Assembly: GCA_031409955.1 (NCBI GenBank)
Contig: JANNYF010000274.1
Coordinates: 1 to 64,000 of the forward strand
Source of the DNA: JAFDVL01 sp031409955
GTDB lineage: Bacteria; Acidobacteriota; Blastocatellia; RBC074
Length of the DNA: 64,000 nt
Direction of reading: 5' to 3'
Shown here: piece by piece, positions 1 through 8,346 of the stretch
How positions within the stretch are numbered: the stretch's first letter is position 1
Layout: each line of letters opens with the position of its first letter
Translations under genes and position numbers: made by a program
The notes under the pieces: model-generated
Told to the model about the DNA's origin: nothing
What the model saw: only the letters and a program-made list of their open reading frames with translations
Database searches by the model: none

Positions 1-126
1 TTTCTATCCAAAAAAAACCCCCACCAAAAACCAACTCACTAAATAAAGCCCTCCCCTTCCGCAAAATCATGTTCGGGCGACTTTCCTTGGTTATGCGCCC
101 CGAAACTTCTTTCTGCCCGATTTTTC

Positions 127-900
127 TCAGCGAGTTATAGGGGATAGCTGTGAGAGAAGCTGTTTGAGCTTTTCCAAGTGCGCACGCGCCGGGGCAGACT
201 CCTGACTGCGGGGATACTGTTTCAGGATTTCCCGATACGCGCTTCCGTCATAAATCAGTCGTTCACTTGCTTCATCATAATCGAACGTAACGCCGAGCTT
301 GTTGTACCGATCTAATCCCACGTAATTCAGCATGTAATCGCGCTCGCTCAAGTGTTTGTCCAGCCCTTCATCGGGATCGCCAACGCGTTTTCGAGCCTCG
401 CGCGAAAGCTTGGTTGCCGCTTGCTCTGCGGTTTGACCTAACATCAACAAAGCGCGCGGAGCCAAATCCTTGCCACGATATTGATCAGCACATAACCGCG
501 CCAACCGCGCCCGACCAAATTCGTCTTTCGTGTCTTCAATCAGGCTCATCAATCGTGCGGCATCCTGACCTTGCTGTGGACGGGCCAGGGCTTCCGCAAT
601 AATCCAGCCACGCATGTTGCGGGACACTGCCACCGGATAAAAAACAGGGCCGCCGTTCGTACTGCGCGGCGCACCGATAATGCCAACTTCGCGGTCACGA
701 TGGAGGCGGGAGAGTAGATCAGCTTTGACATCGGGTTGAGTGCGCAACGCGGACAGGCGTTCGTCATACACAATTGCCCGCTGACCGGGAATGGTTTTCT
801 TACGTTTTTTGATGGAGAATGTTTGGGCAGAGGCAGATGTGAAAACAAAAGTAACGACGACAACAAAAGCGCAGAGCGCGGTAAACTTCGGGCATTTCAT
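127..900 (-). CDS. Exported SH3-like domain protein
   Basis: 257-residue protein of unknown specific function. It begins with a basic N-terminus and a hydrophobic stretch ending in ASAQ at about residue 26, a convincing Sec signal peptide. Residues about 35-110 look like a bacterial SH3 domain (repeated beta-type segments, ending in RGWI), which usually binds cell wall or protein ligands. The remainder is charged and helical, like a TPR-type tail, with a QYPRSQ..PARAHLEKL segment typical of repeat helices. It stands alone on the minus strand, 125 bases downstream in map order of the RecU-like gene. The domain call is from pattern only. The exported location is well supported; the role is not. 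Confidence 0.75.
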   Translation of the reverse strand: MKCPKFTALCAFVVVVTFVFTSASAQTFSIKKRKKTIPGQRAIVYDERLSALRTQPDVKADLLSRLHRDREVGIIGAPRSTNGGPVFYPVAVSRNMRGWIIAEALARPQQGQDAARLMSLIEDTKDEFGRARLARLCADQYRGKDLAPRALLMLGQTAEQAATKLSREARKRVGDPDEGLDKHLSERDYMLNYVGLDRYNKLGVTFDYDEASERLIYDGSAYREILKQYPRSQESAPARAHLEKLKQLLSQLSPITR

Positions 901-1025
901 TTGGCAATAAACCTCGCTTTCTCGGATAAAATTGTAGTTTTTTTTCTCGTTCGCTACATGAAGATGAAAAAAATGGCAAGGTGTGAAAAAAAATCTTTCG
1001 GAAAATGATTTTTTTTACTTAGCAG

Positions 1026-1730
1026 TTACGCTGCTGCTTTCTTGCCAACTCTTCTGACTGCTATCACAGGCAGTTGGAAGCGTGAATAATCGCTGGCGTA
1101 ATGCTGTTCCTGCACCTCAATCGCGGCGAGGTAGTCGAACATCACAAATCCTTTGCCAGGCGGCGCAGGCGTCAGATAGTCAAGAAAGAATTGATGCGGG
1201 ATACTTTTGCGTGTGGCTCCCTCGCGCCAAGCGACCACAATTTGAATCGGCAAAAAGAATACTTCTCTATGTGCATTGAATTCCACTAGAAAGCCTGCAA
1301 CCGCGCCAACGGCTGCTGCGCGTTCTAAAAACTCAATTTGATGAGCGTGCAAGTTATCGAAATCCAAAACTTCGCGCCGCGTAGTTTTCGCGTCGTAATA
1401 AATCGCGCGTCCATCCGGTGCCAGCGCTCCACCGTAGTCCGGTTCAGCTTTGGATTCGGGAATAAACTTGCGCCAGTCCTTCGATTTGTTTTCTTTGATG
1501 ATGCCTTTGAGATTGGCAGAGGAAAGCCGCGCTTGCGTAGTCTGAGAGGAAAGGTTGATGGACGGAAGCGAAAGTCCACGTCGTGCTTCGCCGCGTTCAA
1601 TCAGATATTTGCCGGGAATCGCTTTGCGCGTAATGCAGGCGCGACCAAGTTTTTCGTAGGCTTCGTTGGTGCGGTTGACCGCGTCCTGAAACCCACTGCC
1701 TGTTTCGGCTCCGCGCCTTTTGAAGGTCAT
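1026..1730 (-). CDS. recU: RecU-type Holliday junction resolvase
   Basis: 234-residue nuclease-like protein. The core motif PDYGG (D98) followed by YYDAKTT (D113, K115) and HAHQIEFL is the RecU/PBP-related factor A signature of the restriction-endonuclease-like fold, in which the acidic residues and lysine bind metal and cut four-way junctions. The N-terminal FQDAVNRTNEAY matches the family's opening helix. Compared with the Bacillus subtilis protein as recalled, an extra segment of about 30 residues lies between the N-terminal helix and the first catalytic Asp (residues about 42-90). RecU is best known from Firmicutes, where it replaces RuvC. Here it lies next to yebC, a gene that often neighbours ruvC. 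Whether a RuvC is also present elsewhere cannot be seen. Confidence 0.8.
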   Translation of the reverse strand: MTFKRRGAETGSGFQDAVNRTNEAYEKLGRACITRKAIPGKYLIERGEARRGLSLPSINLSSQTTQARLSSANLKGIIKENKSKDWRKFIPESKAEPDYGGALAPDGRAIYYDAKTTRREVLDFDNLHAHQIEFLERAAAVGAVAGFLVEFNAHREVFFLPIQIVVAWREGATRKSIPHQFFLDYLTPAPPGKGFVMFDYLAAIEVQEQHYASDYSRFQLPVIAVRRVGKKAAA

Positions 1731-1747
1731 ACGATTCGGGTTTTAGA

Positions 1748-1794
1748 GTTTAGGATTTAGGATTTGGCAAATGACTACATCCTAAATCCTAAAC
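1748..1794. repeat. Perfect inverted repeat (iterated TTTAGGA word)
   Basis: A 16-bp arm at 1748-1763 and its exact reverse complement at 1779-1794 flank a 15-base loop. Each arm is two copies of a TTTAGGA-like word. It fills the gap between yebC and the recU-like gene, which are both on the minus strand. There is no clear T-tract, so it is probably a structural or dispersed repeat, not a classical terminator. It matches the design of the elements at 24436, 31548 and 34165. Confidence 0.75.
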
Positions 1795-1806
1795 CTTGAA
1801 TCCACT

Positions 1807-2556
1807 TTATCCTGCCTGTTCCATCGCCTCGTCATCAATGTCGAAGTTCGCAAAAACCTTTTGCACATCGTCGTGATCGTCGAGTGCTTCGTAGAGCTTC
1901 AGCATTTGCTGCGCGTCTTTGCCTTCGAGCTTGATGTGGTTTTGCGGGATCATCGAAGTTTCGGCTTCGAGTGGTTCGATGCCTGCGCCTTTGACCGCTT
2001 CCAGGACAGCCTCGAAATCTTCTGGCGCGGTAAGAATATGATAACTGTCGGCATCCGTTTCCATATCCTCGGCTCCAGCATTGAGCGCGATTTCCAGCAT
2101 TTCGTCTTCGCCTTTTGCGCTTGCATCAACAAGGATGGAGCCTTTGCGATTGAACATCCATGCGACGGAATTCGATTCACCCAGATTGCCGCCGTTCTTG
2201 CCAAACAGATGGCGAACCTCAGCCACCGTGCGGTTGCGATTGTCGGTCATCGTTTCGATGATGACTGCGACACCTGCCGGGCCGTAGCCTTCGTAGGTGA
2301 TTTCTTCGTAACTCACGCCTTCCAATTCGCCCGTGCCGCGTTTGATCGCCTTGTCAATCGTATCATTTGGCATGTTGCTGGCTTTGGCATCCGTGACTGC
2401 CTTGCGCAACCGCGCGTTCAGGTTTACATCGCCACTGCTGCCGCTGCGTGCCGCGACAGTAATTTCCTTAATCAAGCGGGTAAAAACCTTGCCGCGCTTG
2501 GCATCAAGCGCGCCTTTTTTGTGCTTAATCGTGTGCCATTTTGAGTGCCCTGACAT
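1807..2556 (-). CDS. yebC: YebC/PmpR family regulator
   Basis: 249 residues, the usual family length. The start MSGHSKWHTIKHKKGALDAK and the internal KRGTGELEGVSYEEITYEGYGP are hallmark YebC/TACO1 sequences, and the acidic C-terminus is typical. Members have been described as DNA-binding regulators and more recently as ribosome-associated factors that ease translation of difficult (proline-rich) stretches. It acts in the cytoplasm. The gene has its own promoter just upstream (2601-2629) and is followed by an inverted repeat and a RecU-like resolvase. yebC is often found beside ruvC, so the RecU-like gene may fill the resolvase position here. Confidence 0.95.
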   Translation of the reverse strand: MSGHSKWHTIKHKKGALDAKRGKVFTRLIKEITVAARSGSSGDVNLNARLRKAVTDAKASNMPNDTIDKAIKRGTGELEGVSYEEITYEGYGPAGVAVIIETMTDNRNRTVAEVRHLFGKNGGNLGESNSVAWMFNRKGSILVDASAKGEDEMLEIALNAGAEDMETDADSYHILTAPEDFEAVLEAVKGAGIEPLEAETSMIPQNHIKLEGKDAQQMLKLYEALDDHDDVQKVFANFDIDDEAMEQAG

Positions 2557-2600
2557 ATCTGACCTCAGTTATGAAAATAGGTTGGGAGAAATAAGCCCGT

Positions 2601-2629
2601 ACTATACACGACGTTTTGTCGGTTGTCAG
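2601..2629 (-). promoter_or_regulatory. Sigma70-type promoter of yebC
   Basis: Read on the minus strand: -35 CTGACA (2629-2624), a 17-base spacer, and -10 TATAGT (2606-2601), followed by the yebC start codon about 45 bases downstream. Both hexamers match the consensus at 5 of 6 positions. Confidence 0.65.
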
Positions 2630-2635
2630 TCGCCC

Positions 2636-3805
2636 TTACTTGTATTCAATTAAATGCCGCGTCACTAAATCGTAATAGGAATTGTAGCCCCCCGTCGCTG
2701 GTTCCATATCCTTGATGACGCTCTCAATCGTTTGCATTAACTGCACGCTGAAATGGTTTTCCACGGTCAGCGGATGTTGATAGGCGTAATAGGCATAGTT
2801 GAAGTAGCTGCGAATAATGACGCTCTTGTCCGTGATCGGCAGGCTCTTCAGATTTTGCACAAACCGCTCGAAACTCCCGCTTTGCCGCCACAAATAAAAC
2901 TCGACGTTTGAGACATAAAAAGCCGAGACCTTCTCGCCGGTTTCCTGCAAATATTTTCCGATGGCGCGGACAGCGTGTTCGCCCGCCAGATCACCCGTGA
3001 CCGGAATAATCAGATTTTGATCCTGCATTTTTTTGAGAAACTGATAACTGTCCTCTGTTGCCAAATAATTGCGTTGCTGGTTGTTGAGGTCGGTTTCGAG
3101 CAGGATGCTGCGATAGCTGGGGAAGTAGCGGTTCGATGGCATAGGACGATCTCGAATCACATAGCGCACTTCCATGCCAGATTGATAAAACGCTTGGTAA
3201 ATGCGTTGAATCGCTTCGTGTTCACGATCCGAAAGATTGAAGCCAAATTTTGTGATCAGTTGCTTGATGTCGGTGCGATATTTTTCATAGAGCCTGGCAT
3301 CCGACGGCGTACGATCAATGTATTCGATCAATTCTTTGAGCGTGCGCTTGTTCCAATCCTTCAAATGCGCCGGCACAGGTTTCCCAAACATCAGCGAGAG
3401 GTATTCAGCGCGATTGCGTGACATCATGAAGAGCGCTTTGAAGAGAAGATGATGCAACAGGCAATCGCGGCGAATATCAATCATAAACGCCTTGCTCGGT
3501 TTGATGGCCGCGATGTAAGTAAAGCTTTGATCCGGCCCAACGCCCACATAAACGCCCCCCGTCACACCGATTTCATTGAACTTTGGAATGATGTGCTGGT
3601 AAGAAAGCTCATTCGAGACCAAATTGTCCGACCCGAAATATCCCCCCGGCTCAGAAATTTTCTGGCTCAGTTGCGCGATGTTGATGCGACTAGCCTGCGC
3701 TTCAATCGCAAATTCAGATCGTTGGGCGGGAAACCCAACAAGCAGTTGCGTTGCGATCAAAATTGCAATCAGTTTTCCAACGATAAATTTTTTTGGCCGA
3801 ATCAT
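2636..3805 (-). CDS. Exported conserved protein with Rossmann-like segment
   Basis: 389 residues; family not securely recognised. Residues about 8-28 (VGKLIAILIATQLLVGFPAQ) form a signal peptide or anchor. After it, GGVYVGVGPDQSFTYIAAI and AFMIDIRR resemble the glycine loop and acidic strand end of a SAM-dependent methyltransferase, and GDLAGEHAVRAIGKYL later in the chain resembles another Rossmann-type turn. Such an exported methyltransferase-like family is known in other bacteria, but the identification is by eye. The gene is monocistronic, divergent from the PilZ gene and upstream of the yebC promoter. Substrate and role are unknown. Confidence 0.65.
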   Translation of the reverse strand: MIRPKKFIVGKLIAILIATQLLVGFPAQRSEFAIEAQASRINIAQLSQKISEPGGYFGSDNLVSNELSYQHIIPKFNEIGVTGGVYVGVGPDQSFTYIAAIKPSKAFMIDIRRDCLLHHLLFKALFMMSRNRAEYLSLMFGKPVPAHLKDWNKRTLKELIEYIDRTPSDARLYEKYRTDIKQLITKFGFNLSDREHEAIQRIYQAFYQSGMEVRYVIRDRPMPSNRYFPSYRSILLETDLNNQQRNYLATEDSYQFLKKMQDQNLIIPVTGDLAGEHAVRAIGKYLQETGEKVSAFYVSNVEFYLWRQSGSFERFVQNLKSLPITDKSVIIRSYFNYAYYAYQHPLTVENHFSVQLMQTIESVIKDMEPATGGYNSYYDLVTRHLIEYK

Positions 3806-3983
3806 TGAATTGATCTCCTCTCAAGCGGACACTTGCTAACCAACTATGCATTGGCTGCGGGTGAAGCGATACCTGGCAACTGTGCAATTATCTTCAACGT
3901 TAGTGGCTGGCGCAACAAATAAGGTGTGTTACACTGGATATGTTTTTAGCCCCGCCCGATTTGAATCTTGTGAGGCAGTCGCC

Positions 3984-4379
3984 ATGAACGATTACGATCC
4001 GATCCATCAACCTCCAATTAATGTTTCTATCATTGATGATGCCGCACCCATTTCCGTAGATAATCGTCGTCAATACATTGCGCGCATTCCGGTCGAGATT
4101 GATTTGCACATTACGACGGCAGAGAAAAAAGGAATTGCTCGCAGCCTTGATGTCAGTGTCACAGGTCTTCTAGTGCAAACACTCCTCGAATTACAATGGG
4201 AAGAACGCGTCATCATTACGATCCTTCACCCTGAAGAAGATACGCACGCCTGTGCGATGGTCGCGCGCGTGGCTGAGGCAGATGATCCGAATTCAGGAAA
4301 CAAATACGGCTTACAGATTCTTTCCGACGATACGCATATCTGGCAAGGTGTCTTGCGACGCTTGATTCTGGCAATCTAA
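3984..4379 (+). CDS. PilZ domain protein
   Basis: 131 residues from ATG 3984. An upstream in-frame ATG at 3846 would add 46 residues of unconvincing sequence; GAGG sits about 9 bases before the chosen start. The PilZ cyclic-di-GMP-binding pattern is visible: an RR-x3-R motif (NRRQYIAR, about residue 30) and the D-x-S-x-x-G turn (LDVSVTGLLV), followed by beta strands. PilZ proteins sense c-di-GMP and tune motility or polysaccharide output. The neighbouring GT9-like gene lies 51 bases downstream on the same strand, although that gene has its own promoter-like site. Specific target unknown. Confidence 0.8.
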   Translation: MNDYDPIHQPPINVSIIDDAAPISVDNRRQYIARIPVEIDLHITTAEKKGIARSLDVSVTGLLVQTLLELQWEERVIITILHPEEDTHACAMVARVAEADDPNSGNKYGLQILSDDTHIWQGVLRRLILAI

Positions 4380-4413
4380 ACCGAGCTTCCTCATCTGCTT
4401 CAGCGGTGGAACA

Positions 4414-4422
4414 TGTTATAGT
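4414..4422 (+). promoter_or_regulatory. Extended -10 promoter of the GT9-like gene
   Basis: TGTTATAGT (extended TG, -10 TATAGT at 4417-4422) lies only 8 bases before the ATG at 4431. No clear -35 is seen. If real, the transcript starts almost at the start codon and would be leaderless or nearly so. Confidence 0.45.
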
Positions 4423-4430
4423 CAACACTG

Positions 4431-5960
4431 ATGCAAGCCCGACTGATCAAACAAGAAGCTGAACGCTCTCTTGCCAAATATCGAAACCACTCCGCGACCC
4501 TCTCTGCAAAAGACGTTTCGTCTTTATCGCATCAGGCTGTCTCGCTCTTCTTTGATTTTTATCAATCCACCGGCTCTCCCTTGCGTGCGGCAGTCGAACT
4601 CCTCTGTGAAATAAATGCCTCTCGTAATCCAACCCATGCATCGCTTGGACTTGAAGCTTTATTTCCAAACCTGATCGAAAAACTCAATGATGCGTTCTTC
4701 CTCCCCTACTGCAACCTCTATGATCGCGTTTTTACCCAAGTGATTTCCTTCTTTCGCCGCTTACCCGAAGGACGGCAAATAGACCAGGCACTCAACCACT
4801 TTGGGCTGCACAATGAAGCTGCCCTTCTGTGGCGCAAACGAAACTTAAAGCATCGAAAAACCTTGCTTCTGACGTCCCGTCCATTGAAGAGAATTCTTTT
4901 TCTATCAAGGATCACAATCGGAGCCGATGTTGCAGTGACAAGCGTGTTGATAGCGCATCTCAAACAACGATTTCCCGAAGCGGAATTGGTTTTGATCGGC
5001 TCTCAGAAGCTTCTTCAGCTTTATGGTGGCGACCCACAAATCCGTGTCAGTCAAATAGACTACGGACGTAGCGGTACGTTGCTATCTCGATTGGAAACTT
5101 GGCTCCGTGTATTGGACGTTATCGAAGTTGAACTTGCAGGTCTCAACCCAGAACAATATCTCGTTATTGATCCTGACTCACGCCTCACACAACTTGGCCT
5201 TTTACCCCTATTACAAAAGCAAAGTGATGACCAAAGTTATCTTTTCTTCGAAAGCAGACGATTTAATCACGCTGAAGACCATAAGCTCGGCCAACTCGCT
5301 TCACACTGGATAGGCAATCATTGTGACGGTACCGGCTCGTCGTTACCATTTGTCACCTTACTACCGGGAGACTCAGCTTTCGGACAACAAGTCTTTTCTT
5401 ATCTACAAAATACAGAGCACCGCCCAGTGATATGTCTGAGCTTGGGGGTTGGAGGGAATGCCACCAAACGTGTTTCTGACCAATTTGAAAAGGATTTGGT
5501 CCTGGCGCTTTCCAATAGGGCAAAGCTTATTATTGATTGTGGAGTCACTCAGGAAGAACACGAACAGGTAAATAAACTCCTTTCGACTCTCGAAGCAAAT
5601 GGTAAGACCAGTATCTCAATCAATAACCTTCAAGCACTGAATCAGATGGCCAATTACGAACCAGATGTTTTGACATGGCATGGAGGTGTGGGAATATTTG
5701 CTGCTCTTATTACAGGCAGTAATTTATACATCGGTTACGACTCTGCGGGTCAACATATCGCGGCTGCACTCAAGGTGCCGACCCTGACCATTTTCGTCAA
5801 CTCCGGGTCAAACATCTTCCCACTTCGATGGCATCCTCATGGATCCGGTCGGATCAAAACCATCCACCTTAATCCATCTCAAACTAACGGAATTGAGTTG
5901 TCTGGTCACGCAATATTATCTCAGGTTCTTTCTGCCCAAGAACAACTGCTTCTTCCCTGA
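4431..5960 (+). CDS. GT9-like glycosyltransferase
   Basis: 509 residues. The middle opens with KRILFLSRITIGADVAVTS, then HLKQRFPEAELVLIGSQK, the pattern of ADP-heptose:LPS heptosyltransferase-like (GT-B fold, family 9) enzymes. The C-terminal half has IGYDSAGQHIAAALKVPTL, the nucleotide-sugar-binding region typical of GT9. Residues 1-160 are a helical extension not found in the standard 350-residue enzymes. It is probably a cytoplasmic, membrane-associated enzyme that adds a sugar to an envelope glycan. The gene stands alone, converging with the bactofilin gene. Donor and acceptor cannot be read from the sequence. Confidence 0.75.
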   Translation: MQARLIKQEAERSLAKYRNHSATLSAKDVSSLSHQAVSLFFDFYQSTGSPLRAAVELLCEINASRNPTHASLGLEALFPNLIEKLNDAFFLPYCNLYDRVFTQVISFFRRLPEGRQIDQALNHFGLHNEAALLWRKRNLKHRKTLLLTSRPLKRILFLSRITIGADVAVTSVLIAHLKQRFPEAELVLIGSQKLLQLYGGDPQIRVSQIDYGRSGTLLSRLETWLRVLDVIEVELAGLNPEQYLVIDPDSRLTQLGLLPLLQKQSDDQSYLFFESRRFNHAEDHKLGQLASHWIGNHCDGTGSSLPFVTLLPGDSAFGQQVFSYLQNTEHRPVICLSLGVGGNATKRVSDQFEKDLVLALSNRAKLIIDCGVTQEEHEQVNKLLSTLEANGKTSISINNLQALNQMANYEPDVLTWHGGVGIFAALITGSNLYIGYDSAGQHIAAALKVPTLTIFVNSGSNIFPLRWHPHGSGRIKTIHLNPSQTNGIELSGHAILSQVLSAQEQLLLP

Positions 5961-5966
5961 TTTTAC

Positions 5967-6010
5967 TGTGGAAAAGTCTGTGGGAAACGTTGTGGAAAAG
6001 CTGTGAATAG
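5967..6010 (+). promoter_or_regulatory. Phased array of DnaA-box-like 9-mers
   Basis: Four related 9-mers start at 5967 (TGTGGAAAA), 5979 (TGTGGGAAA), 5991 (TGTGGAAAA) and 6002 (TGTGAATAG), spaced 12, 12 and 11 bases. They resemble the reverse form of the DnaA box (TGTGGATAA) and the same TGTGGAAAA word is repeated in the dnaA-dnaN gap. The array sits between the convergent GT9-like and bactofilin genes, just downstream of parAB. Confidence 0.5.
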
Positions 6011-6097
6011 TTTCTAAATTACGGCGATAAGTTAAGAGATGACAACAGCTTGCCACCTCTTAACTAAAGTTGGAGAGATGTCAAAATGGGCTGTTGA

Positions 6098-6508
6098 TTA
6101 TTCTTCGGCAGGATTCACTTTCAGCGAGGATTCGCGTCCGCTCATGTGGCTTTTTCCATCGAACACAGCGCCATCCTCTATGATCAATGCTTGCGTATAA
6201 ACATCTCCGAAAATCTTGCCGGTGGGATGTATTTCCACTTTATTCTTAGCCGTTACCGTTCCCTCAATTGTACCGCTCACAGATACAGTTGCAGCTTCTA
6301 CGGAGGCCTTTACATAACCACGTTCCCCAACCAACAAGGTCCCGGAATCAGATTTAATTTTCCCCGAAACACTGCCATCAACTCTTAGCATGTCACTGAA
6401 TATTAACTCGCCTTTGATCTCTGTTCCTTCACCCAAAAAGCCTCTGAGATCACTCACCGGGGCATCCGAAGATGTCACAACAGAAGAAGATTTTCCGAAT
6501 TTCATCAT
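6098..6508 (-). CDS. Bactofilin
   Basis: 136 residues, family-typical. The central region (about 22-120) is a beta-helical repeat with regular hydrophobic spacing: GEGTEIKGEL, VDGSVSGKI, GYVKASVEA, VSGTIEGTV, GKIFGDVYT. Short disordered ends flank it. Bactofilins polymerise without nucleotide into cytoplasmic or membrane-bound filaments used in cell shape, polarity and, in Myxococcus xanthus, in positioning ParABS complexes. Here it is the last gene of the rsmG-parA-parB run, 62 bases after parB, so a role in tethering the segregation machinery is a reasonable inference. No transmembrane segment is visible. Confidence 0.92.
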   Translation of the reverse strand: MMKFGKSSSVVTSSDAPVSDLRGFLGEGTEIKGELIFSDMLRVDGSVSGKIKSDSGTLLVGERGYVKASVEAATVSVSGTIEGTVTAKNKVEIHPTGKIFGDVYTQALIIEDGAVFDGKSHMSGRESSLKVNPAEE

Positions 6509-6570
6509 ACTTAATTTCCTTTTCTTTCAGTTTAAATTGGTGAGCGAATAGGGCAACCAGGTCGTAAAAT

Positions 6571-7476
6571 TCAATAGTGGTGAACGTCGTCGCTTGATAC
6601 TTCCATTATAGCCGGATCGGATCTTCTCATTAAGATCGAATAAATACGATCCAACTCTGTCGCCGAGCTAAACTCAATGCTAATTTTGCCTCCCTTTGGT
6701 CCCATCAAAATTTTTACTTGAGTGCCGAGAAACCGCTTCAGCTTTAATTCAGCGGCACGGATATTAGCATCTATCCTAATCTGAGTCGAGTCATCGTGGC
6801 CTTTCGATTTAAGTGATTTTTGTTGGACAGCTCGCTCTGTTTCTCTGACTGAAAGCTTCCGTTCTACCACTTCATGCGCCAGTTTTGCCTGCTCTTCCTG
6901 GTCCTCCAACCCGAGCAATGCCCTTGCATGTCCCATCGAAAGTTGCTCTTTTTCCAACATAGCCTGAACTAATGCTGGCAATTTGAGCAATCGCACATAA
7001 TTCGCCACCGAGGAACGATCTTTGCCAACTCGTTTAGCGACGTCTTCCTGTGTAAGACCCAGAACCTCCATCAATCGCTGATAAGCAGCGGCCTCTTCGA
7101 TTGGATTGAGTTCCTGTCGTTGGATATTTTCAATCAGCGCTATTTCCAAGAGCTTTTCATCTTCGACTTCTCGTACAACGGCACTGACGCGTTGCATACC
7201 GACGCGCTGTGCGGCTCGCCATCTTCGTTCTCCTGCAACCAATTGATAACGGCCATCCCCCTTGCGTCGCAACAATATAGGCTGAACTAAGCCATTTTCC
7301 CGAATGGATTGCGATAACTCCTCAAGCTTCTCTTCAGAAAAGAAAGTTCGAGGCTGTTCCGGGTTTGGATCAATCAGATCAATATCCACTTCTCTCAATT
7401 CTTCTTTTGATTCTAATTTCGAGGGGCCATCGGAAAGCAAAGCACTGAGACCTCTACCGAGCGCTCTTCTGGTCAT
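6571..7476 (-). CDS. parB: Chromosome partitioning protein ParB
   Basis: 301 residues. Residues 31-46 (DIDLIDPNPEQPRTFF) and GERRWRAA (82-89) are the CTP-binding ParB/Noc N-terminal motifs; ENIQRQELNPIEEA and the helix-turn-helix GLTQEDVAKRVGKDRSSVANYVR follow. The C-terminus is a dimerisation domain. ParB loads at parS, spreads as a CTP-dependent clamp and stimulates ParA. The start overlaps the 3' end of parA by 23 bases, showing translational coupling. Two parS sites lie just beyond parA, so the system is complete in this window. Confidence 0.97.
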   Translation of the reverse strand: MTRRALGRGLSALLSDGPSKLESKEELREVDIDLIDPNPEQPRTFFSEEKLEELSQSIRENGLVQPILLRRKGDGRYQLVAGERRWRAAQRVGMQRVSAVVREVEDEKLLEIALIENIQRQELNPIEEAAAYQRLMEVLGLTQEDVAKRVGKDRSSVANYVRLLKLPALVQAMLEKEQLSMGHARALLGLEDQEEQAKLAHEVVERKLSVRETERAVQQKSLKSKGHDDSTQIRIDANIRAAELKLKRFLGTQVKILMGPKGGKISIEFSSATELDRIYSILMRRSDPAIMEVSSDDVHHY

Positions 7477-8230
7477 TTTCGATCACCTCCTTGGCAAGAT
7501 TGATATAACTCTCTGCTCCCTTTGACTTTATATCGTATAGGATAATCGGTTTCCCGTAACTTGGCGCTTCTGCCAAGCGAATATTGCGCGGGATCAAGGT
7601 GTTCAGCACCTGTGTGCCGAGAAAATCGCGTAAATCTGCTACCACCTGATTTGCCAGGTTCGTTCTCTCATCGAACATCGTCAGCAAAAAACCTTGAATC
7701 GCCAAATTCGGATTTAACCCGCGGCGAATGCGCACCAATGTATCCCAAAGTTCGGTCACGCCTTCTAAGGCAAAATATTCACATTGAATCGGCACCAGAA
7801 TCGAATCTGCCGCTGTAAGAGCATTTAGCGTTAATAACCCAAGGCTAGGCGGGCAATCAACAATGATATATTCGTAATCCTCTCTAACTGCTTCTAACAG
7901 TTTCTTGAGCCGAAACTCGCGCTGCTCAAAATCTACCAACTCCACCTCAGCTCCAGCCAAATTGCGATCCGAAGGAGCTATCCTCAAATGCTCTAGCTCT
8001 GTTCCTAGTGTGACATTTTCCAGTGGCTCATTCATTACTAGGCAATGATACATTCCTCTTTTGAATGATCCTTTCTTTACGCCCACTCCACTGGTTGCAT
8101 TTCCCTGTGGGTCAAGATCTATTAGTAGCGTTTTTTTCTCTGAAGCCGCCAATGAGGCCGAGAAATTGATCGCAGTCGTGGTCTTCCCCACGCCACCTTT
8201 TTGATTTGAGATTGCGATTACTTTGCCCAT
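7454..8230 (-). CDS. parA: Chromosome partitioning ATPase ParA/Soj
   Basis: 258 residues. The deviant Walker A KGGVGKTTT (about 11-19) with its signature lysine, LLIDLDPQGNATSG, and the Walker B strand YIIVDCPPSLGLLTLNAL identify a chromosomal ParA/Soj. It lacks the N-terminal HTH of plasmid type Ia ParA proteins. ParA-ATP dimers coat the nucleoid and move ParB-parS complexes. The gene is first of the parAB pair and is separated from rsmG by about 120 bases that hold the parS sites. ATG 8230 is the only sensible start, directly before the family's MGKVIAISNQKGG. Confidence 0.97.
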   Translation of the reverse strand: MGKVIAISNQKGGVGKTTTAINFSASLAASEKKTLLIDLDPQGNATSGVGVKKGSFKRGMYHCLVMNEPLENVTLGTELEHLRIAPSDRNLAGAEVELVDFEQREFRLKKLLEAVREDYEYIIVDCPPSLGLLTLNALTAADSILVPIQCEYFALEGVTELWDTLVRIRRGLNPNLAIQGFLLTMFDERTNLANQVVADLRDFLGTQVLNTLIPRNIRLAEAPSYGKPIILYDIKSKGAESYINLAKEVIENDQKSAR

Positions 8231-8309
8231 AAAACCCTGAGTAGATTGGCATTCAAGTTAATAAGTTGCACCTTACCACATGTCACCAGAGGTGAAAAGC
8301 TGGTAAGCC

Positions 8310-8325
8310 CGTTTCACGTGAAACA
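8310..8325. promoter_or_regulatory. parS site 1
   Basis: CGTTTCACGTGAAACA at 8310-8325 contains the perfect 14-bp palindrome GTTTCACGTGAAAC and matches 15 of 16 positions of the consensus parS (TGTTTCACGTGAAACA). It lies between parA and rsmG and is the expected ParB nucleation site. Confidence 0.95.
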
Positions 8326-8346
8326 GCAAGAAAAATACCCGCTTGG

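Noticed and set aside
1..126. Possible gene end at the left edge
   Set aside because: A/C-rich sequence with no supported open frame or terminator.
6030..6065. Hairpin AGTTAAGAG/CTCTTAACT as terminator
   Set aside because: Stem is AT-rich with an 18-base loop and no T-run; at most a weak structure between convergent genes.
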